A stretch of DNA of 64,000 bases, taken from NCBI GenBank assembly GCA_963730735.1, contig CAVSSX010000012.1, forward strand, positions 372,001 to 436,000, given 5' to 3'. Source of the stretch: CAVSSX01 sp963730735. Lineage in GTDB: Bacteria > Actinomycetota > Acidimicrobiia > Acidimicrobiales > RAAP-2. Below, piece by piece: positions 27,717 through 37,403 of this stretch (position 1 is its first letter; the number at the start of each line of letters is the position of its first letter). Both the position numbers and the translations under genes were made by a program. Under the pieces are notes generated by a model, which saw only the letters and a program-made list of their open reading frames with translations, had not been told where the DNA came from and searched no databases.

Positions 27717-28039
27717 TGCGGCGTCTCCTCCGATTCGTGGCGCGTGGCGCCATCACATCACGAGAAGGCTGCGACTGCATCTCGGTCGCCACCGCGCCGG
27801 GGCATCGCGCCAGTGCGGCCGCGACGTCGCCACACTCGACACCCATCGTTCTCGTCGACCTCGGCTACCGCAGGGACTGCAACGGTCGTGGCGGTCTCCC
27901 CTTGTTTCTCGCGCCCCGCGTTCCCAAGTACTGTCGCCAGATCCACGGGTCGACTCGGGGGTGAGCCACCCACGCGGAGCACAGTTGCTCGGCCGTCGAC
28001 GGTTCGCTCCTCCCGACCCTCAGCTGACGGAGATGAGAG
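27717..28039. other. Intergenic region, divergent promoters
   Basis: The 323-base gap between the VOC gene and the serine-hydrolase gene should hold two divergent promoters. I see no convincing RNA gene, reading frame, repeat or clear operator in it. Confidence 0.5.
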
Positions 28040-29350
28040 ATGAAGAAGCAACGCCAGGGCAGGGCCACGTCCGCCACCGGGCGGGCCGGGCACCCGAGCA
28101 ACGTCCCCGCCGCGGGCCGATCGACTCGACGAACCGGGCGGTGGCGTGTGGCCGGGGCGTCGGCCGTGCTCGCCGGCCTCGCCCTGTCGGCCACGGCCGC
28201 CCTGCCCGCCTCGGCGGCCACCAGCCAGAGCGAGAAGGCCGCCGGCATCACGGCCATCGTCCAGGACGCCATGAAGACCGACCACCTGAAGGCCGTCATC
28301 TACCGGGTGACGGAGAACGGGAAGCCCATCGTCACCAAGGCGCTCGGCACGTCCATGACCGGCGTCCCGGCCACCACGGCCATGCACTTCCGCAACGGGG
28401 CCGTCGCCATCTCCTACATGGCCACCTTGCTGCTCGAGTACGTGGACGAGCACAAGGTCACCCTGGACGACAAGGTGGCCAAGTGGCTGCCCGACCTGCC
28501 GGAGGCCAACGAGGTCACGCTCAAGATGCTGGCCAACATGACCTCGGGCTACCCCGACTTCGTGCCCGACCAGGCGTTCGAGAACTCGCTGTACGCCGAC
28601 CCCTTCCGCAACTACACCGGTCAGGATCTCCTCAACTACGCCTTCGCCAACGCCATGGCCTTCCCGCCCGGGACGAACTGGGGCTATGCCCACACCAACT
28701 ACGTGATCCTGGGTGAGATCCTCGAGAAAGTGGGCAAGGCGCCCCTGGCCACGCTCCTCGAGAACAAGGTGCTCAAGCCGTTGGGGCTGAACAACACCGT
28801 GGCCAACCAGAACGCCACGATCCCGAGCCCCGTCCTGCACTCCTTCACCTCCGAGCGGCGGACGACCCTGGGTATCCCGGCCACCACGCCCTTCACCGAG
28901 GAGTCGACCTACTGGAATCCCTCGTGGACCCTGGCCCCGGGCTCGGTGGAGACGACGAACATCTACGACATGGCCACCACCGCCTCGGCCATCGGCACCG
29001 GCAAGCTGCTCTCGAAGTCGTCCTACGAGGCGATGACCGGGCCACACCTGCTCGGTTTCGGGACCGATACGCCCTGCACCGACCTGGCCTGCGCCCAGCA
29101 GACGAACGGGTACAACTACGGGCTGGGCATCGTGCGCTCGGGCTCGTGGCTCTACCAGGACCCGTTGTTCGCCGGCACCGGCGCCACCGAGGCCTACCTG
29201 CCGAGCGAGAAGATCGCCATCGCCGTGGCCGTGACCTTCGATCCCGAGGCCTTCAACGACCAGGGCACCGAGTCGAACTCCAGCGTCCAGCTCTACCAGG
29301 CCATCGGCGCCTACCTGGCCCCGCACGACGCGCCGCCGACCAAGCGGTAG
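28040..29350 (+). CDS. Secreted beta-lactamase/D-Ala-D-Ala-carboxypeptidase-fold protein lacking the SxxK motif
   Basis: A 436-residue exported protein (twin-Arg-like basic N-terminus, hydrophobic segment and AALPASAA cleavage site near residue 56) with the class C beta-lactamase-like fold: PPGTNWGYAHTNYVILGEIL, YNYGLGIVRSGSW and the C-terminal GTGATEAYL. Where active relatives have GSxxK (as in FRIGSVTKTF) this one reads FRNGAVAISYMATLL, so both the nucleophilic Ser and the general-base Lys are absent. It may be a non-catalytic binding protein or use another residue. From memory similar variants exist in mycobacteria, so this may be a distinct subfamily rather than decay. The upstream hairpin-free spacer and downstream stem-loop suggest a monocistronic unit. 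Confidence 0.8.
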   Translation: MKKQRQGRATSATGRAGHPSNVPAAGRSTRRTGRWRVAGASAVLAGLALSATAALPASAATSQSEKAAGITAIVQDAMKTDHLKAVIYRVTENGKPIVTKALGTSMTGVPATTAMHFRNGAVAISYMATLLLEYVDEHKVTLDDKVAKWLPDLPEANEVTLKMLANMTSGYPDFVPDQAFENSLYADPFRNYTGQDLLNYAFANAMAFPPGTNWGYAHTNYVILGEILEKVGKAPLATLLENKVLKPLGLNNTVANQNATIPSPVLHSFTSERRTTLGIPATTPFTEESTYWNPSWTLAPGSVETTNIYDMATTASAIGTGKLLSKSSYEAMTGPHLLGFGTDTPCTDLACAQQTNGYNYGLGIVRSGSWLYQDPLFAGTGATEAYLPSEKIAIAVAVTFDPEAFNDQGTESNSSVQLYQAIGAYLAPHDAPPTKR

Positions 29351-29391
29351 CGGTCGGCGGCGCCATGACGCCGACGGTCGCACGCCCGGGA

Positions 29392-29415
29392 CCACCTCGA
29401 TTGCCCTCGAGGTGG
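29392..29415. terminator. Stem-loop terminator after serine-hydrolase gene
   Basis: CCACCTCGA (29392-29400) and TCGAGGTGG (29407-29415) form a perfect 9-bp stem with a 6-base loop, 42 bases after the stop at 29350. No U tract follows. Confidence 0.55.
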
Positions 29416-29619
29416 GGAACTGGCTCCGCCGGGGAAGGGTGGCGCACGTGATCACGAGACGGCCCTACCTGCCCGCCGGCGTCATCGGGTCGAGGCCGCC
29501 GGAACGCTCAGGGCGGAGGACCGTCGAGACGTCACCATGTGACCGATCCCCTCGGCTGGATGACGTCCGGCGAGACGAGGGCCTTACCGAAGTCCCCGTT
29601 GGACAGGGTCGCCGCCTGA

Positions 29620-30303
29620 CTACCGCGAGGTGAGGTACTCGCTCAGTTGCGTCGCCAACGCCACCGGCTGACTGATCGGGAGGAGATGGCCGCCCGGCAG
29701 CACGTCGACGTCCACCCCGAGGCGCTCCCGGGCCACCCGGCGTTGGAAGTCGGCGGGAAAGAAGCGGTCGTCGTGACCGACGACCGCCCGCACGTCGGCG
29801 GGCCACCCGGTGAAACGACAGTGGTCGGCCATCGCCGTCGACGACGGCTGGCGCGGCGGGGGACCCGAGAGCAGGTCGGCCCGACGGTCGGGCGGAAGGT
29901 CGTGGAAGAAATGCGTGTCAAGGTCGAACGTGGGGTCCCGACCGGCCGCCTCCTCGGCGGCCCGCCGCGCCACCTCTGAGCCCGTGGCATCCCACCAGGC
30001 CTGGGGCTGTTCTCCGGGGACCGGGACCATGGCGTTGACCAGCACGATCATCTCGACCGGCACGCGCTCGGCGACCATCGGCGCCAGGAAACCGCCGAGC
30101 GACTGGGCCACCAGCACCACCCCCTCCCGCTCCCCCACCGCCTGCACGACGCACGCCGCCCAATCGTCCAGTCCGAGCGTCGGATCGTCCTCGGGGATGT
30201 CCACCGGCACCCCGTGGTGGCCGCGGGCGGCCAACTCCGGCATGAGCCAGTTCCAGAAGGCGGCGTCGCCTCCGGCGCCGGGGATCAGCACGAAGTCGGT
30301 CAC
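29620..30303 (-). CDS. Alpha/beta-fold hydrolase
   Basis: A 227-residue compact hydrolase: oxyanion segment VLIPGAGGDAAFWNWLMPEL at the N-terminus, nucleophile elbow VLVAQSLGGFLAP (Ser about residue 88), acid in VVGHDDRFFPADF and catalytic His in LPGGHLLPISQP. Resembles esterase-like proteins that hydrolyse small esters; no signal peptide. Starts with GTG, 31 bases after the stop of the transporter gene upstream on the same strand, so probably one operon. Confidence 0.87.
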   Translation of the reverse strand: MTDFVLIPGAGGDAAFWNWLMPELAARGHHGVPVDIPEDDPTLGLDDWAACVVQAVGEREGVVLVAQSLGGFLAPMVAERVPVEMIVLVNAMVPVPGEQPQAWWDATGSEVARRAAEEAAGRDPTFDLDTHFFHDLPPDRRADLLSGPPPRQPSSTAMADHCRFTGWPADVRAVVGHDDRFFPADFQRRVARERLGVDVDVLPGGHLLPISQPVALATQLSEYLTSR

Positions 30304-30333
30304 CGCCCCACCATAGGAGCGGCCCAGGGCTCC

Positions 30334-31245
30334 TCAGATGCGTCCGGGGGCCATGTTGTCGACGTCGACCGGGACCACCCTCGGCGACCGCTTCCCCCGG
30401 GCCTCCATCTGGGGGGGCGCCCAGTGCGAGAGCAGCACCACCCCGATGGCCATGCCGACGAGGAAGAGCACCTCGAGGGCGATGGCCCCGGGGCTCGACC
30501 GGAGCCGCTCGCCGAACAGCTCGATGCCGATGGCGATGCTGGCCAGCGGGTCGACGATGAGCAGGGCCGACTGCGACGCCGCCAGGGGCCCGGCGGCGAA
30601 CGCCGACTCCAGCAGCACGGTGCCCAGGATCCCACTGCCGACCATGGCGTAGAGCGGCCAGTGGAGGAACAGCGCCCCCCACCCGTGGTGGGCCAGCACC
30701 TCGGTGGTCGCCTTGACGAAGGCGGCGTCGATGGCCCACACCAGGGCGGCCGCCGCCCCGAGCAGCGCCGCCTTGCGGGCCGGCGAACCCCAACGCGACG
30801 CCAGCACCAGCAGGCCGACGACGATCAGGCGGGACCCGACGGCCACCACCCACCCGACGGCGGAGGGATGGCCGTGGCCCTCCTCGGGATGGGCCACGGC
30901 CAGGAACCCGAAGAGCCCGGCGCACAGCAGGCCCGCCGCCCCCCACGTGCGGGCCGAGATCGGGTCGCGCAGCCACAGGGCCCGCAGGGCCAGCGTGAAC
31001 GGCAGCTCGGTGACCAGGATCGGCTGCACGGTGGCCAACGTGCCGAAGTAGAGGGCCAGGGCGGTGAAGACGAACGTGCCACCCATGGTCAACATGCCGA
31101 ACAGCCACATCGGCTGACGGATCAGGAACATGGCCGTCTGCCACGGCGAGCGCTTCTCGCCCTCCCCCGACACGTTGGCCAGGCGCTGCAGCAGGGACGT
31201 CAGGGCCTGGCTGAAGCCGCCGAGGAGGGCGAACAGGATGCTCAT
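30334..31245 (-). CDS. DMT/EamA-type ten-helix transporter
   Basis: A 303-residue membrane protein with about nine to ten helices in two repeats, typical of the drug/metabolite transporter superfamily (SILFALLGGFSQALTSLLQR at the N-terminus, LVTELPFTLALRALWLRD, LLESAFAAGPLAASQSALLI). The substrate is unknown. The ATG at 31245 directly precedes the first helix and is preferred to a longer reading at 31314. Confidence 0.82.
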   Translation of the reverse strand: MSILFALLGGFSQALTSLLQRLANVSGEGEKRSPWQTAMFLIRQPMWLFGMLTMGGTFVFTALALYFGTLATVQPILVTELPFTLALRALWLRDPISARTWGAAGLLCAGLFGFLAVAHPEEGHGHPSAVGWVVAVGSRLIVVGLLVLASRWGSPARKAALLGAAAALVWAIDAAFVKATTEVLAHHGWGALFLHWPLYAMVGSGILGTVLLESAFAAGPLAASQSALLIVDPLASIAIGIELFGERLRSSPGAIALEVLFLVGMAIGVVLLSHWAPPQMEARGKRSPRVVPVDVDNMAPGRI

Positions 31246-31357
31246 CGTCCGCCATCCCCTCGTCTCGCGCCGGCCGTCGGCGCAATTCCAGACCACGGGG
31301 ACCGCTGGGCGCAAGCCCCCGTGCGGGAACGGGCGTCCCGATCGGCTGGGTGCGAGG

Positions 31358-32647
31358 TCATGACGTGCACGTCGCCGGCTCGGTGGCCGGCTGCGGCGTG
31401 AGGCCGAGCCGCCACGACAGCCAGGGGAAGGCGTCCTGGAGGGCCTGGCTCCACAGGTCGAAGTCGTGGCCGCCCGGTCGGACCAGGATGCAGGTGTCGA
31501 TGCCGGCCTTGGCGGCCAGCGGCTGCAGCCGGTGCGCCGCCTCGAGCGGTCCCGAGTCCTGGTCGCCGACCTCGAACCACCCGGCGCTCCCGTCGAACCT
31601 CCCGTTCTCCAGGAGGTGCACCGGGTCGTGGGCCAAGAAGGCGTCCTCGGAGCCCCCGAAGAGGGTGTCGATGGTCTCGTCGAGGGTCGTCGACTCGTAC
31701 TGCGGCGAGGCGAAGCCGGAGAACGAGGCGAACGTCGGGTAGACGTCGGGGTGGCGCAGGGCCAGCATCACCGAGCAGGTCCCGCCGGCCGACAGGCCGC
31801 CGATAGCCAGCGAGCCGGGCTTGGTCGAGGCGTTGAACCGGGCCCGGGCGAAGGCCGGGACGTCGTCGACCAGGTACGTCTCGGCGTTGCCGAACTGCGA
31901 GTTCACGCACTCGCTGTCGACCGTCTTGAAGCCGTCGGGGTCGGGCATGACGATGATCGGCGCCAACCCGTCGTGACTGGCGGCGAAGGCGTCGGCGGTG
32001 ACGTCGGCGTTCCCGCCGTTCGACCAGTCGGCGGCGCTCCCGGGCTCGCCCGGCAGCAGCACCAGCGTCGGCAGGAACGGGGTGACCTTGGCGAACCAGG
32101 CCGGCGGCAGGTAGATGTAGGCCTTCCGGGTCTGGAAGTGCGAGACCGTCGGCGGGATGGTCTCGGTGATGACGACGCCGTTCGTCGGCAGGTGGCCGGT
32201 CCGGGCCACCTGGGCCCGGATCTGGGCCAGTTGGGTCGTGGCCACCACGTGCTCGGGCTCGGCGCCGAGCAGCCGGCCGATGGTCGGGTAGGCGTCGGCG
32301 TGCTCGTTCACCACGCCCACGGTGACCACCAGCAGCAGGACCGGGGCGAGCACGGCGGCCGCCCGGTGCCACCACCGCTCGTGTGACCACCCGGTGACGG
32401 CCACCACGATCGACAGCACGAACACGAAGCCCCACCCGTAGGCGGCGATCGGGAAGTCCGACGGCACGACCGAACCGGCCCACAGGATCAGGGCGACGAC
32501 GGCGGTGACCACCAGGGCCAGGGGCACGGCCACCAGGAGCTGGCGCCGCCACCGGCCCTCCCGCCAGTCGACGGCGAAGCCCAGGGCCAGGACGGCCAGA
32601 CCGACGACCAGCGCCGGCAGCCAACCCGAGACGATCGACGTGCTCAC
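31358..32647 (-). CDS. Membrane-anchored esterase, paralogue of 20243-21559
   Basis: A 429-residue protein with four N-terminal membrane helices (GWLPALVVGLAVLALGF, GWGFVFVLSIVVAVTGW and two others within the first 120 residues) and an extracytoplasmic esterase domain with AIGGLSAGGTCSVML as nucleophile elbow and RPGGHDFDLW as the His segment. End to end it shares motif order and many stretches (KAYIYLPPAWF, FGNAETYLV, DVPAF) with the other copy near lysS. Starts at GTG 32647; divergent from the APC permease. Likely envelope acyl-ester metabolism. Confidence 0.85.
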   Translation of the reverse strand: MSTSIVSGWLPALVVGLAVLALGFAVDWREGRWRRQLLVAVPLALVVTAVVALILWAGSVVPSDFPIAAYGWGFVFVLSIVVAVTGWSHERWWHRAAAVLAPVLLLVVTVGVVNEHADAYPTIGRLLGAEPEHVVATTQLAQIRAQVARTGHLPTNGVVITETIPPTVSHFQTRKAYIYLPPAWFAKVTPFLPTLVLLPGEPGSAADWSNGGNADVTADAFAASHDGLAPIIVMPDPDGFKTVDSECVNSQFGNAETYLVDDVPAFARARFNASTKPGSLAIGGLSAGGTCSVMLALRHPDVYPTFASFSGFASPQYESTTLDETIDTLFGGSEDAFLAHDPVHLLENGRFDGSAGWFEVGDQDSGPLEAAHRLQPLAAKAGIDTCILVRPGGHDFDLWSQALQDAFPWLSWRLGLTPQPATEPATCTS

Positions 32648-32797
32648 CGGTGGTGACCGGTCACCGGCCCACCCGCCGAGAGGCGTGGGGACCGGTCGGG
32701 ACGAGCCCCGTCCAATCGTCCTTGGACCGCGGTCGATTGGGGGATATCGTCACGACATCAATTTGGCCTGCACGACCGAATGAACGGGGGACGGGGG

Positions 32798-34408
32798 ATG
32801 AACGACACGAGACCCGCCGACAGCGACGGCCTCACCAGGAGCGTCGGCTTCGTCGGGTTGCTGTTCACCTCGGAGGGATCCATCATCGGTTCGGGGTGGC
32901 TCTTCGGTGCGCTCTTCGCCGCCACCATCGGAGGGCCGGCGGCCATCATCGCGTGGCTGATCGGCTCGGTCGCCGTCATCCTGCTGGCCCTGGTGCACGC
33001 CGAGCTCGGTGGCATGTTCCCGGTCAGCGGCGGCACCACCCGGTTCCCGTACTACGCCTTCGGCGGCCTGGCCGGCGCCTCGTTCGGCTGGTTCTCTTGG
33101 CTCCAGGCCGTGGGCACGGCCCCCATCGAGGTCGAGGCGGCCATCCAGTACTCGTCGAACTACTGGCACGGTCTGACCCACACCGTGAACGGGACGGTCG
33201 TCCTGACCGGTCTCGGGTACGTGGTGGCCGTGGCCATGATGGCCCTGTTCACCGTCATCAACCTCTTCGGGGTGCGCTTCCTCACCCGGGCCAACAACGC
33301 CATCACCGCCTGGAAGATCTTCATCCCGATCATGACCATCGTGGTGCTGGGGATCACCCACTTCAACACGCACAACTTCACCTCGGCCGGCTTCGCCCCC
33401 TACGGGGCCAGGGGCGTCCTCGAGGCGGTCAGCGCCGGCGGGGCGGTGTTCGCCCTGGTCGGCTTCGAACAGGCGGTGCAGCTCGGCGGGGAGAGCAAGA
33501 ACCCCCAACGCGACATGCCCCGGGCGGTGATCTTCTCGATGCTGATCGGGGCCACCATCTACATCCTGCTGCAGGTGGTGTTCATCGGGGCCGTGCCGAA
33601 CGGGGCGCTCAGCCACGGGTGGGACCACGTGAGCTTCAGCGGCATCTTCGGCCCGTTCGCCGGCCTGGCCAAGGGCCTGGGACTGGCGTGGCTGGCCTAC
33701 ATCCTCTACGCCGACGCCATCATCGCCCCGTCGGGATCGGGCCTCATCTACACCACCACCACCAGCCGCATCACCTTCGGTATGTCGAAGAACGGGAACG
33801 TGCCGCAGTTCTTCGAGAAGACCACCAAGAAGTCGAACGTGCCGATCTGGGGACTGCTGTTCACGTTCATCATGGGGCTGTTCCTGTTCCTGCCGTTCCC
33901 GGGCTGGCAGAGCCTGGTCGGCTTCATCACCTCGGCCACGGTCCTCATGTACGCCGGCGCCCCGCTGGCCCTCGGGGCGCTGCGCCACCAGAAACCCGAC
34001 GCCCCCCGCCCCTACCGGCTGCACTGGGCGCCGGTGCTCGCCCCGGCCTCGTTCATCTCGGCCAGCTTCATCATCTACTGGAGCGGGTGGGAGGTCGACT
34101 GGAAGCTGTTCGTGGCCGTCATCCTGGGCTACATCCTCATGGGCATCTCCCGGGTAACCGGGGCCAACGAGTACAACCCGCCCATCGACTGGGCCTCGGC
34201 CATCTGGCTCTGGCCGTACCTGGGGGTGATGGCCCTGCTCTCGTTCCTCGGCCAATTCGGCGGCGGCCGGGAGATCATCCCCTTCTACTGGGACCTGCTG
34301 GTGATCGCCGTGTGGAGCCTCATCGTCTACTACACGGCCATCCGCCTCCGGCTCCCCGCCGAGAAGGTCGACGAGTACGTGGAAGGCGTCTACGGCTTCG
34401 AGAGCTGA
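32798..34408 (+). CDS. APC-superfamily amino acid permease
   Basis: A 536-residue permease with twelve predicted membrane helices. The first helix has the substrate-site signature GSIIGSGWLFGALFA; VSGGTTRFPYYAFGG and VGFEQAVQLGGESKNP are typical of amino acid/polyamine antiporters. Two ATGs are possible: 32798 with a GGGGGA ribosome-binding site is preferred to 32780. Substrate not determinable. Single gene between a divergent esterase and a convergent PNPOx-like gene. Confidence 0.88.
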   Translation: MNDTRPADSDGLTRSVGFVGLLFTSEGSIIGSGWLFGALFAATIGGPAAIIAWLIGSVAVILLALVHAELGGMFPVSGGTTRFPYYAFGGLAGASFGWFSWLQAVGTAPIEVEAAIQYSSNYWHGLTHTVNGTVVLTGLGYVVAVAMMALFTVINLFGVRFLTRANNAITAWKIFIPIMTIVVLGITHFNTHNFTSAGFAPYGARGVLEAVSAGGAVFALVGFEQAVQLGGESKNPQRDMPRAVIFSMLIGATIYILLQVVFIGAVPNGALSHGWDHVSFSGIFGPFAGLAKGLGLAWLAYILYADAIIAPSGSGLIYTTTTSRITFGMSKNGNVPQFFEKTTKKSNVPIWGLLFTFIMGLFLFLPFPGWQSLVGFITSATVLMYAGAPLALGALRHQKPDAPRPYRLHWAPVLAPASFISASFIIYWSGWEVDWKLFVAVILGYILMGISRVTGANEYNPPIDWASAIWLWPYLGVMALLSFLGQFGGGREIIPFYWDLLVIAVWSLIVYYTAIRLRLPAEKVDEYVEGVYGFES

Positions 34409-34486
34409 GCGTCGAGGACCGCTCCTCGACCCGGTCGCTGGGCCGCGGAGCGGCAGCGCCGGATGACGTGCCGTGCCGGATGGGTC

Positions 34487-34986
34487 TCAGCGCTGGATGA
34501 AGGTGAACATGCGCTCGGGCTCGATCCGCACCACGACGTTGGCGTCCAGGAAGTCGCCCCAGTCCGGTCCGTAGATCGGTAGGTAGATGTCGAGGATGGT
34601 CCGGCGGAGGCCGGCGTGCTCGGGCGCCGTGACGTCGACCTCGTGCGCCGTGCCGTGGACCGTGACCGCCAGCTCCTCCCCGGGAGGTGGCAGGCGCTGA
34701 CGGCCGGCCGACGCCGCAGGTGGGCGACCCGAACCGAGTCCGGGGCCGAGCTGAAGTGGAAGGCGCCCCGGTAGAAGACCCCGTCGACCGGGCCGGTGAG
34801 CGGCCGGCCGTCGGCCGTCACGGTGGCCAGGACCAGCAGGCGCATCCCCGTGAGCCGCTGGCACAGCTCCTCGGCGTCGAGGCGCCGATCGGGCGTCAGG
34901 ATCTCGCGCAGGTGCGATCCGGCCCGCTCGTCGCTGCGATCGAGCAGCGCCTGGAGCGCCGCCAGATCCTCGGGGGTCTCGTGCAC
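34487..34986 (-). CDS. Pyridoxamine-5'-phosphate-oxidase-like protein, frameshifted
   Basis: Reconstructs to about 166 residues: helical N-terminus (TPEDLAALQALLDRSDERAG), then the split-barrel flavin/F420-binding fold (RLLVLATVTADGRPLTGPVD, VFYRGAFHFSSAPDSVR, VHGTAHEVDV) and an acidic end FLDANVVVRIEPERMFTFI. Such proteins bind FMN, F420 or haem; which one is not clear. One frame change near 34680-34690 at a CCCC/GGG run. GTG start. Confidence 0.75.
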
Positions 34987-35058
34987 CGAGTCAGTTGACC
35001 GCGGCGCCGGCCAGGGGTCAACACCCTGGCCGGAGCCGGTCGACGACCTGATGAGGGT

Positions 35059-35272
35059 CTAGATCTCGCCTTCGCCCTTGGCGTTGGCGCCGCGCTCCAT
35101 CATCTCTTCCTCGTGGGCGGCGACCGAGTCGCTCACCGGTGCCGTGGCCGTCGGCCTCGGCCTCTTCCTCGGGGGTCGGGGCCCGGTCGGCGGCGGCCGT
35201 CGTCCGGGCGTCCAGTTCGTCCTCGGCCCGGGTGGCGTCGGAGGTGTTCCCCTGCTCGTTGTCCGGCGTCAT
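35059..35272 (-). CDS. Small conserved actinobacterial acidic protein, frameshifted
   Basis: About 70 residues: MTPDNEQGNTSDATRAEDEL, then TAAADRAPTPEEEAEADGHG, and after a one-base frame change near 35140 VSDSVAAHEEEMMERGANAK ending GEGEI. From memory, the APTPEEE...GANxKGEGxI pattern belongs to a widespread short actinobacterial family of unknown function. The second half only makes sense in the shifted frame, which is why I extend it to the stop at 35059. Confidence 0.5.
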
Positions 35273-35407
35273 GGCTGGCCCTCGCTTTCTCGACGGCGTG
35301 CGGTCCTCCCATCGACCGACGGGGACGCCATCACCCCGCCAACCTACCCGGACCGACCATCGCTAGTCGTGCCCGACACCAGCCGGTCACGCGGGGCCGG
35401 CCGAGGC

Positions 35408-36648
35408 TCAGGCCAGGCCCCGGAGGCGGACGGCCTCGGCCACCCGGGCCAGACCGACCATGTACGCCGCCGTGCGCAGATCGACCCCCCGTTCGAGGTG
35501 GCAGGCCCAGGTCTCCCGGAAGGCCCGGTCCATCGTGGCCAGCAGCTCGCTGGTGAAGCGCTCCTCGGTCCAGCGGAATTCGGTCAGGTTGGACGTCCAC
35601 TCGAAGTAGCTGCCGGTCACCCCGCCGGCGTTGGCCAGGATGTCCGGCACCACCGTCACCCCGCCCTCGCCGAGGGCGGCGTCGGCCTCGGCCGTCACCG
35701 GATGGTTGGCCGCCTCGACGACCAGCGGCGCCTGCACCGACCCGACGTTGGTGGCGTCGATGGCGTTCTCGAGGGCTGCCGGGATCAGCACGTCGCAGGC
35801 CAGGCCCAGCAGCTCGGCGTTGGTCACGAACTCGCCCGCCCCGACCTCCTTCAGCGGCGTGCCGGTCTGCGTCGCCGCCAGGAGCGCCGGGACGATCGAG
35901 CCCGCCCGGGTCGTGTCGTCCGCCCGAGACGTCGGAGACCCCGACGACCACCGCCCCCTGCTCGGCGGCCAGTTGGGCCACGTGTCGACCGACGTTGCCG
36001 AACCCCTGGATGACCAGCCGCTGGCCGACGAGGGACCGGCCCTGGGCCGCCAAGGTCGCCGCCGTCACGGCGACGACGCCGCGGCCGGTGGCCTCGACCC
36101 GGCCGACGATGCCGCCGAGCTCGAGCGGTTTGCCGGTGACCACCGCCGGGCTCCACCCGGCCCGGGAGGAGTAGGCGTCCATGACCCAGCCCATCACCCG
36201 GGCGTCGGTGTTCACGTCGGGCGCCATGATGTCGGTGTTCGGGCCGATGACCCCGGCGATGGCGTGGGTGAAGCTCCGGGTGGCCGCCTCGAGCCGCGGG
36301 GCGACAGGGTGGTCGGGTCGAGGGTGATCCCGCCCTTGGCGCCGCCGAAGGGCAGGTCGAGCAGTGCCGCCTTCCAGGTCATCAGCGATGGCCAGGCCGC
36401 GCACTTCGTCGAGATCGGTGTGCTGGTGGTACCGGAGGCCACCCTTGAACGGTCCCCGGGCCCCGTTGTGCTGCACCCGGTAGCCCCGGAAGACCAGGAC
36501 CGAGCCGTCGTCGGCCCGGATGGGCACCTGGACGTCGAGCTGGCGGTAGGGCTCGGCCAAGAGGACCCGGACGTCCTCTTCGAGGTCGAGCAAGGTGGCG
36601 GCGCGGTCGACGTACTCCCTCGACCGCCGCACTGAAGGAGGGCGGCAT
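35408..36648 (-). CDS. Glu/Leu/Phe/Val dehydrogenase family (glutamate dehydrogenase-like), multiply frameshifted
   Basis: Reconstructs to about 413 residues, normal for NAD(P)-dependent glutamate dehydrogenase. Visible pieces in order: EDVRVLLAEPYRQLDVQVPI, the substrate segment GPFKGGLRYHQHTDLDEV, catalytic-Lys segment LPFGGAKGGITLDP, IGPNTDIMAPDVNTDARVM, the Rossmann motif VIQGFGNVGRHVAQLAAEQG, and VVPDILANAGGVTGSYFEW near the C-terminus. These sit in different frames; I place frame changes near 36618, 36384, 36297 and 35925. Every catalytic segment survives, which argues for sequence error rather than an old pseudogene. The enzyme interconverts glutamate and 2-oxoglutarate plus ammonia. 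Monocistronic. Confidence 0.8.
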
Positions 36649-36782
36649 CTGCTGGAGGCTACCGGGGGGCGACCGGGCCGCCCGTCGCGGCCGCCGACCG
36701 GGGCCACCGGGACCCGACGGGGACCGACCGGAACCCGCCTGCGTCCTGGTGGGCGGCGTGACCGGAGCGCTAGTCTCTCGGC

Positions 36783-37382
36783 GTGCGGCGATTCGTTCCC
36801 TTCCTCCTGCTCGGCGTTCTGACCGCCGGTGCGGCCATCGGTCTCGGCTTCGGACTGGCGGCCGAGCCGGCCCCCCACGCCACCGGCCTCGGCCCGGTAC
36901 CCCATGTGGTGTCGGCCGACCCGGCCTCGCCCCGCCTGAGCGAGCCTCGGCGCCGAACCCGGGCGGTGATCCGGCCGCTCCGATCGAGCGTGCCCCCGCC
37001 CCGGCCGTGTTTGCCGGCGCCGACGAACGGGAAATTTGACGTCGTCCGGGTGCCTCGCACACGCCTGGGGACGCATCGACCAGCCGGAGGGGGGCACAAT
37101 GTCCGAGGACGGCAAGCGGAAGGTGGTGGACGACATGGTGGACGCAACGCACAATCCAACGAGCTTGAAGCCCCAACGACGGGGTGCCGACGGTCGAGGC
37201 CGTCGTCCACCGGGCCGATGCCCGACCCCCGGAGGAGAGTCGAGCGACGATCCCGCGGCCCAGGCCGCCGCCATCCTCGAGGAGTCAGAGCTCCGGGTGG
37301 AAGAGGGAGCCGACCAGGCCGACGCCTGATACCCCCTCCGCCCTTTCGGCCTACCCCACACAACCGGAACCCTCGCCGGTGA
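36783..37382 (+). CDS. Possible secreted small protein, poorly supported
   Basis: The first 30 residues (GTG start; RRFVPFLLLGVLTAGAAIGL then GFGLAAEPAP) look like a genuine signal peptide or membrane anchor, but the remainder is Pro/Arg-rich without recognisable fold and overlaps the better supported gene at 37099. If real it is probably shorter and frameshifted. Divergent from the glutamate dehydrogenase gene. Confidence 0.25.
   Translation: MRRFVPFLLLGVLTAGAAIGLGFGLAAEPAPHATGLGPVPHVVSADPASPRLSEPRRRTRAVIRPLRSSVPPPRPCLPAPTNGKFDVVRVPRTRLGTHRPAGGGHNVRGRQAEGGGRHGGRNAQSNELEAPTTGCRRSRPSSTGPMPDPRRRVERRSRGPGRRHPRGVRAPGGRGSRPGRRLIPPPPFRPTPHNRNPRR
37099..37329 (+). CDS. Small hypothetical protein
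   Basis: A 76-residue frame with a good GGAGGGG ribosome-binding site and ATG at 37099. It starts MSEDGKRKVVDDMVDATHN and ends with an acidic helix (AQAAAILEESELRVEEG); the Arg-rich middle may be out of frame. No family recognised. Confidence 0.45.
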   Translation: MSEDGKRKVVDDMVDATHNPTSLKPQRRGADGRGRRPPGRCPTPGGESSDDPAAQAAAILEESELRVEEGADQADA

Positions 37383-37403
37383 TAGGCAGCGACGCTCGCC
37401 CGC

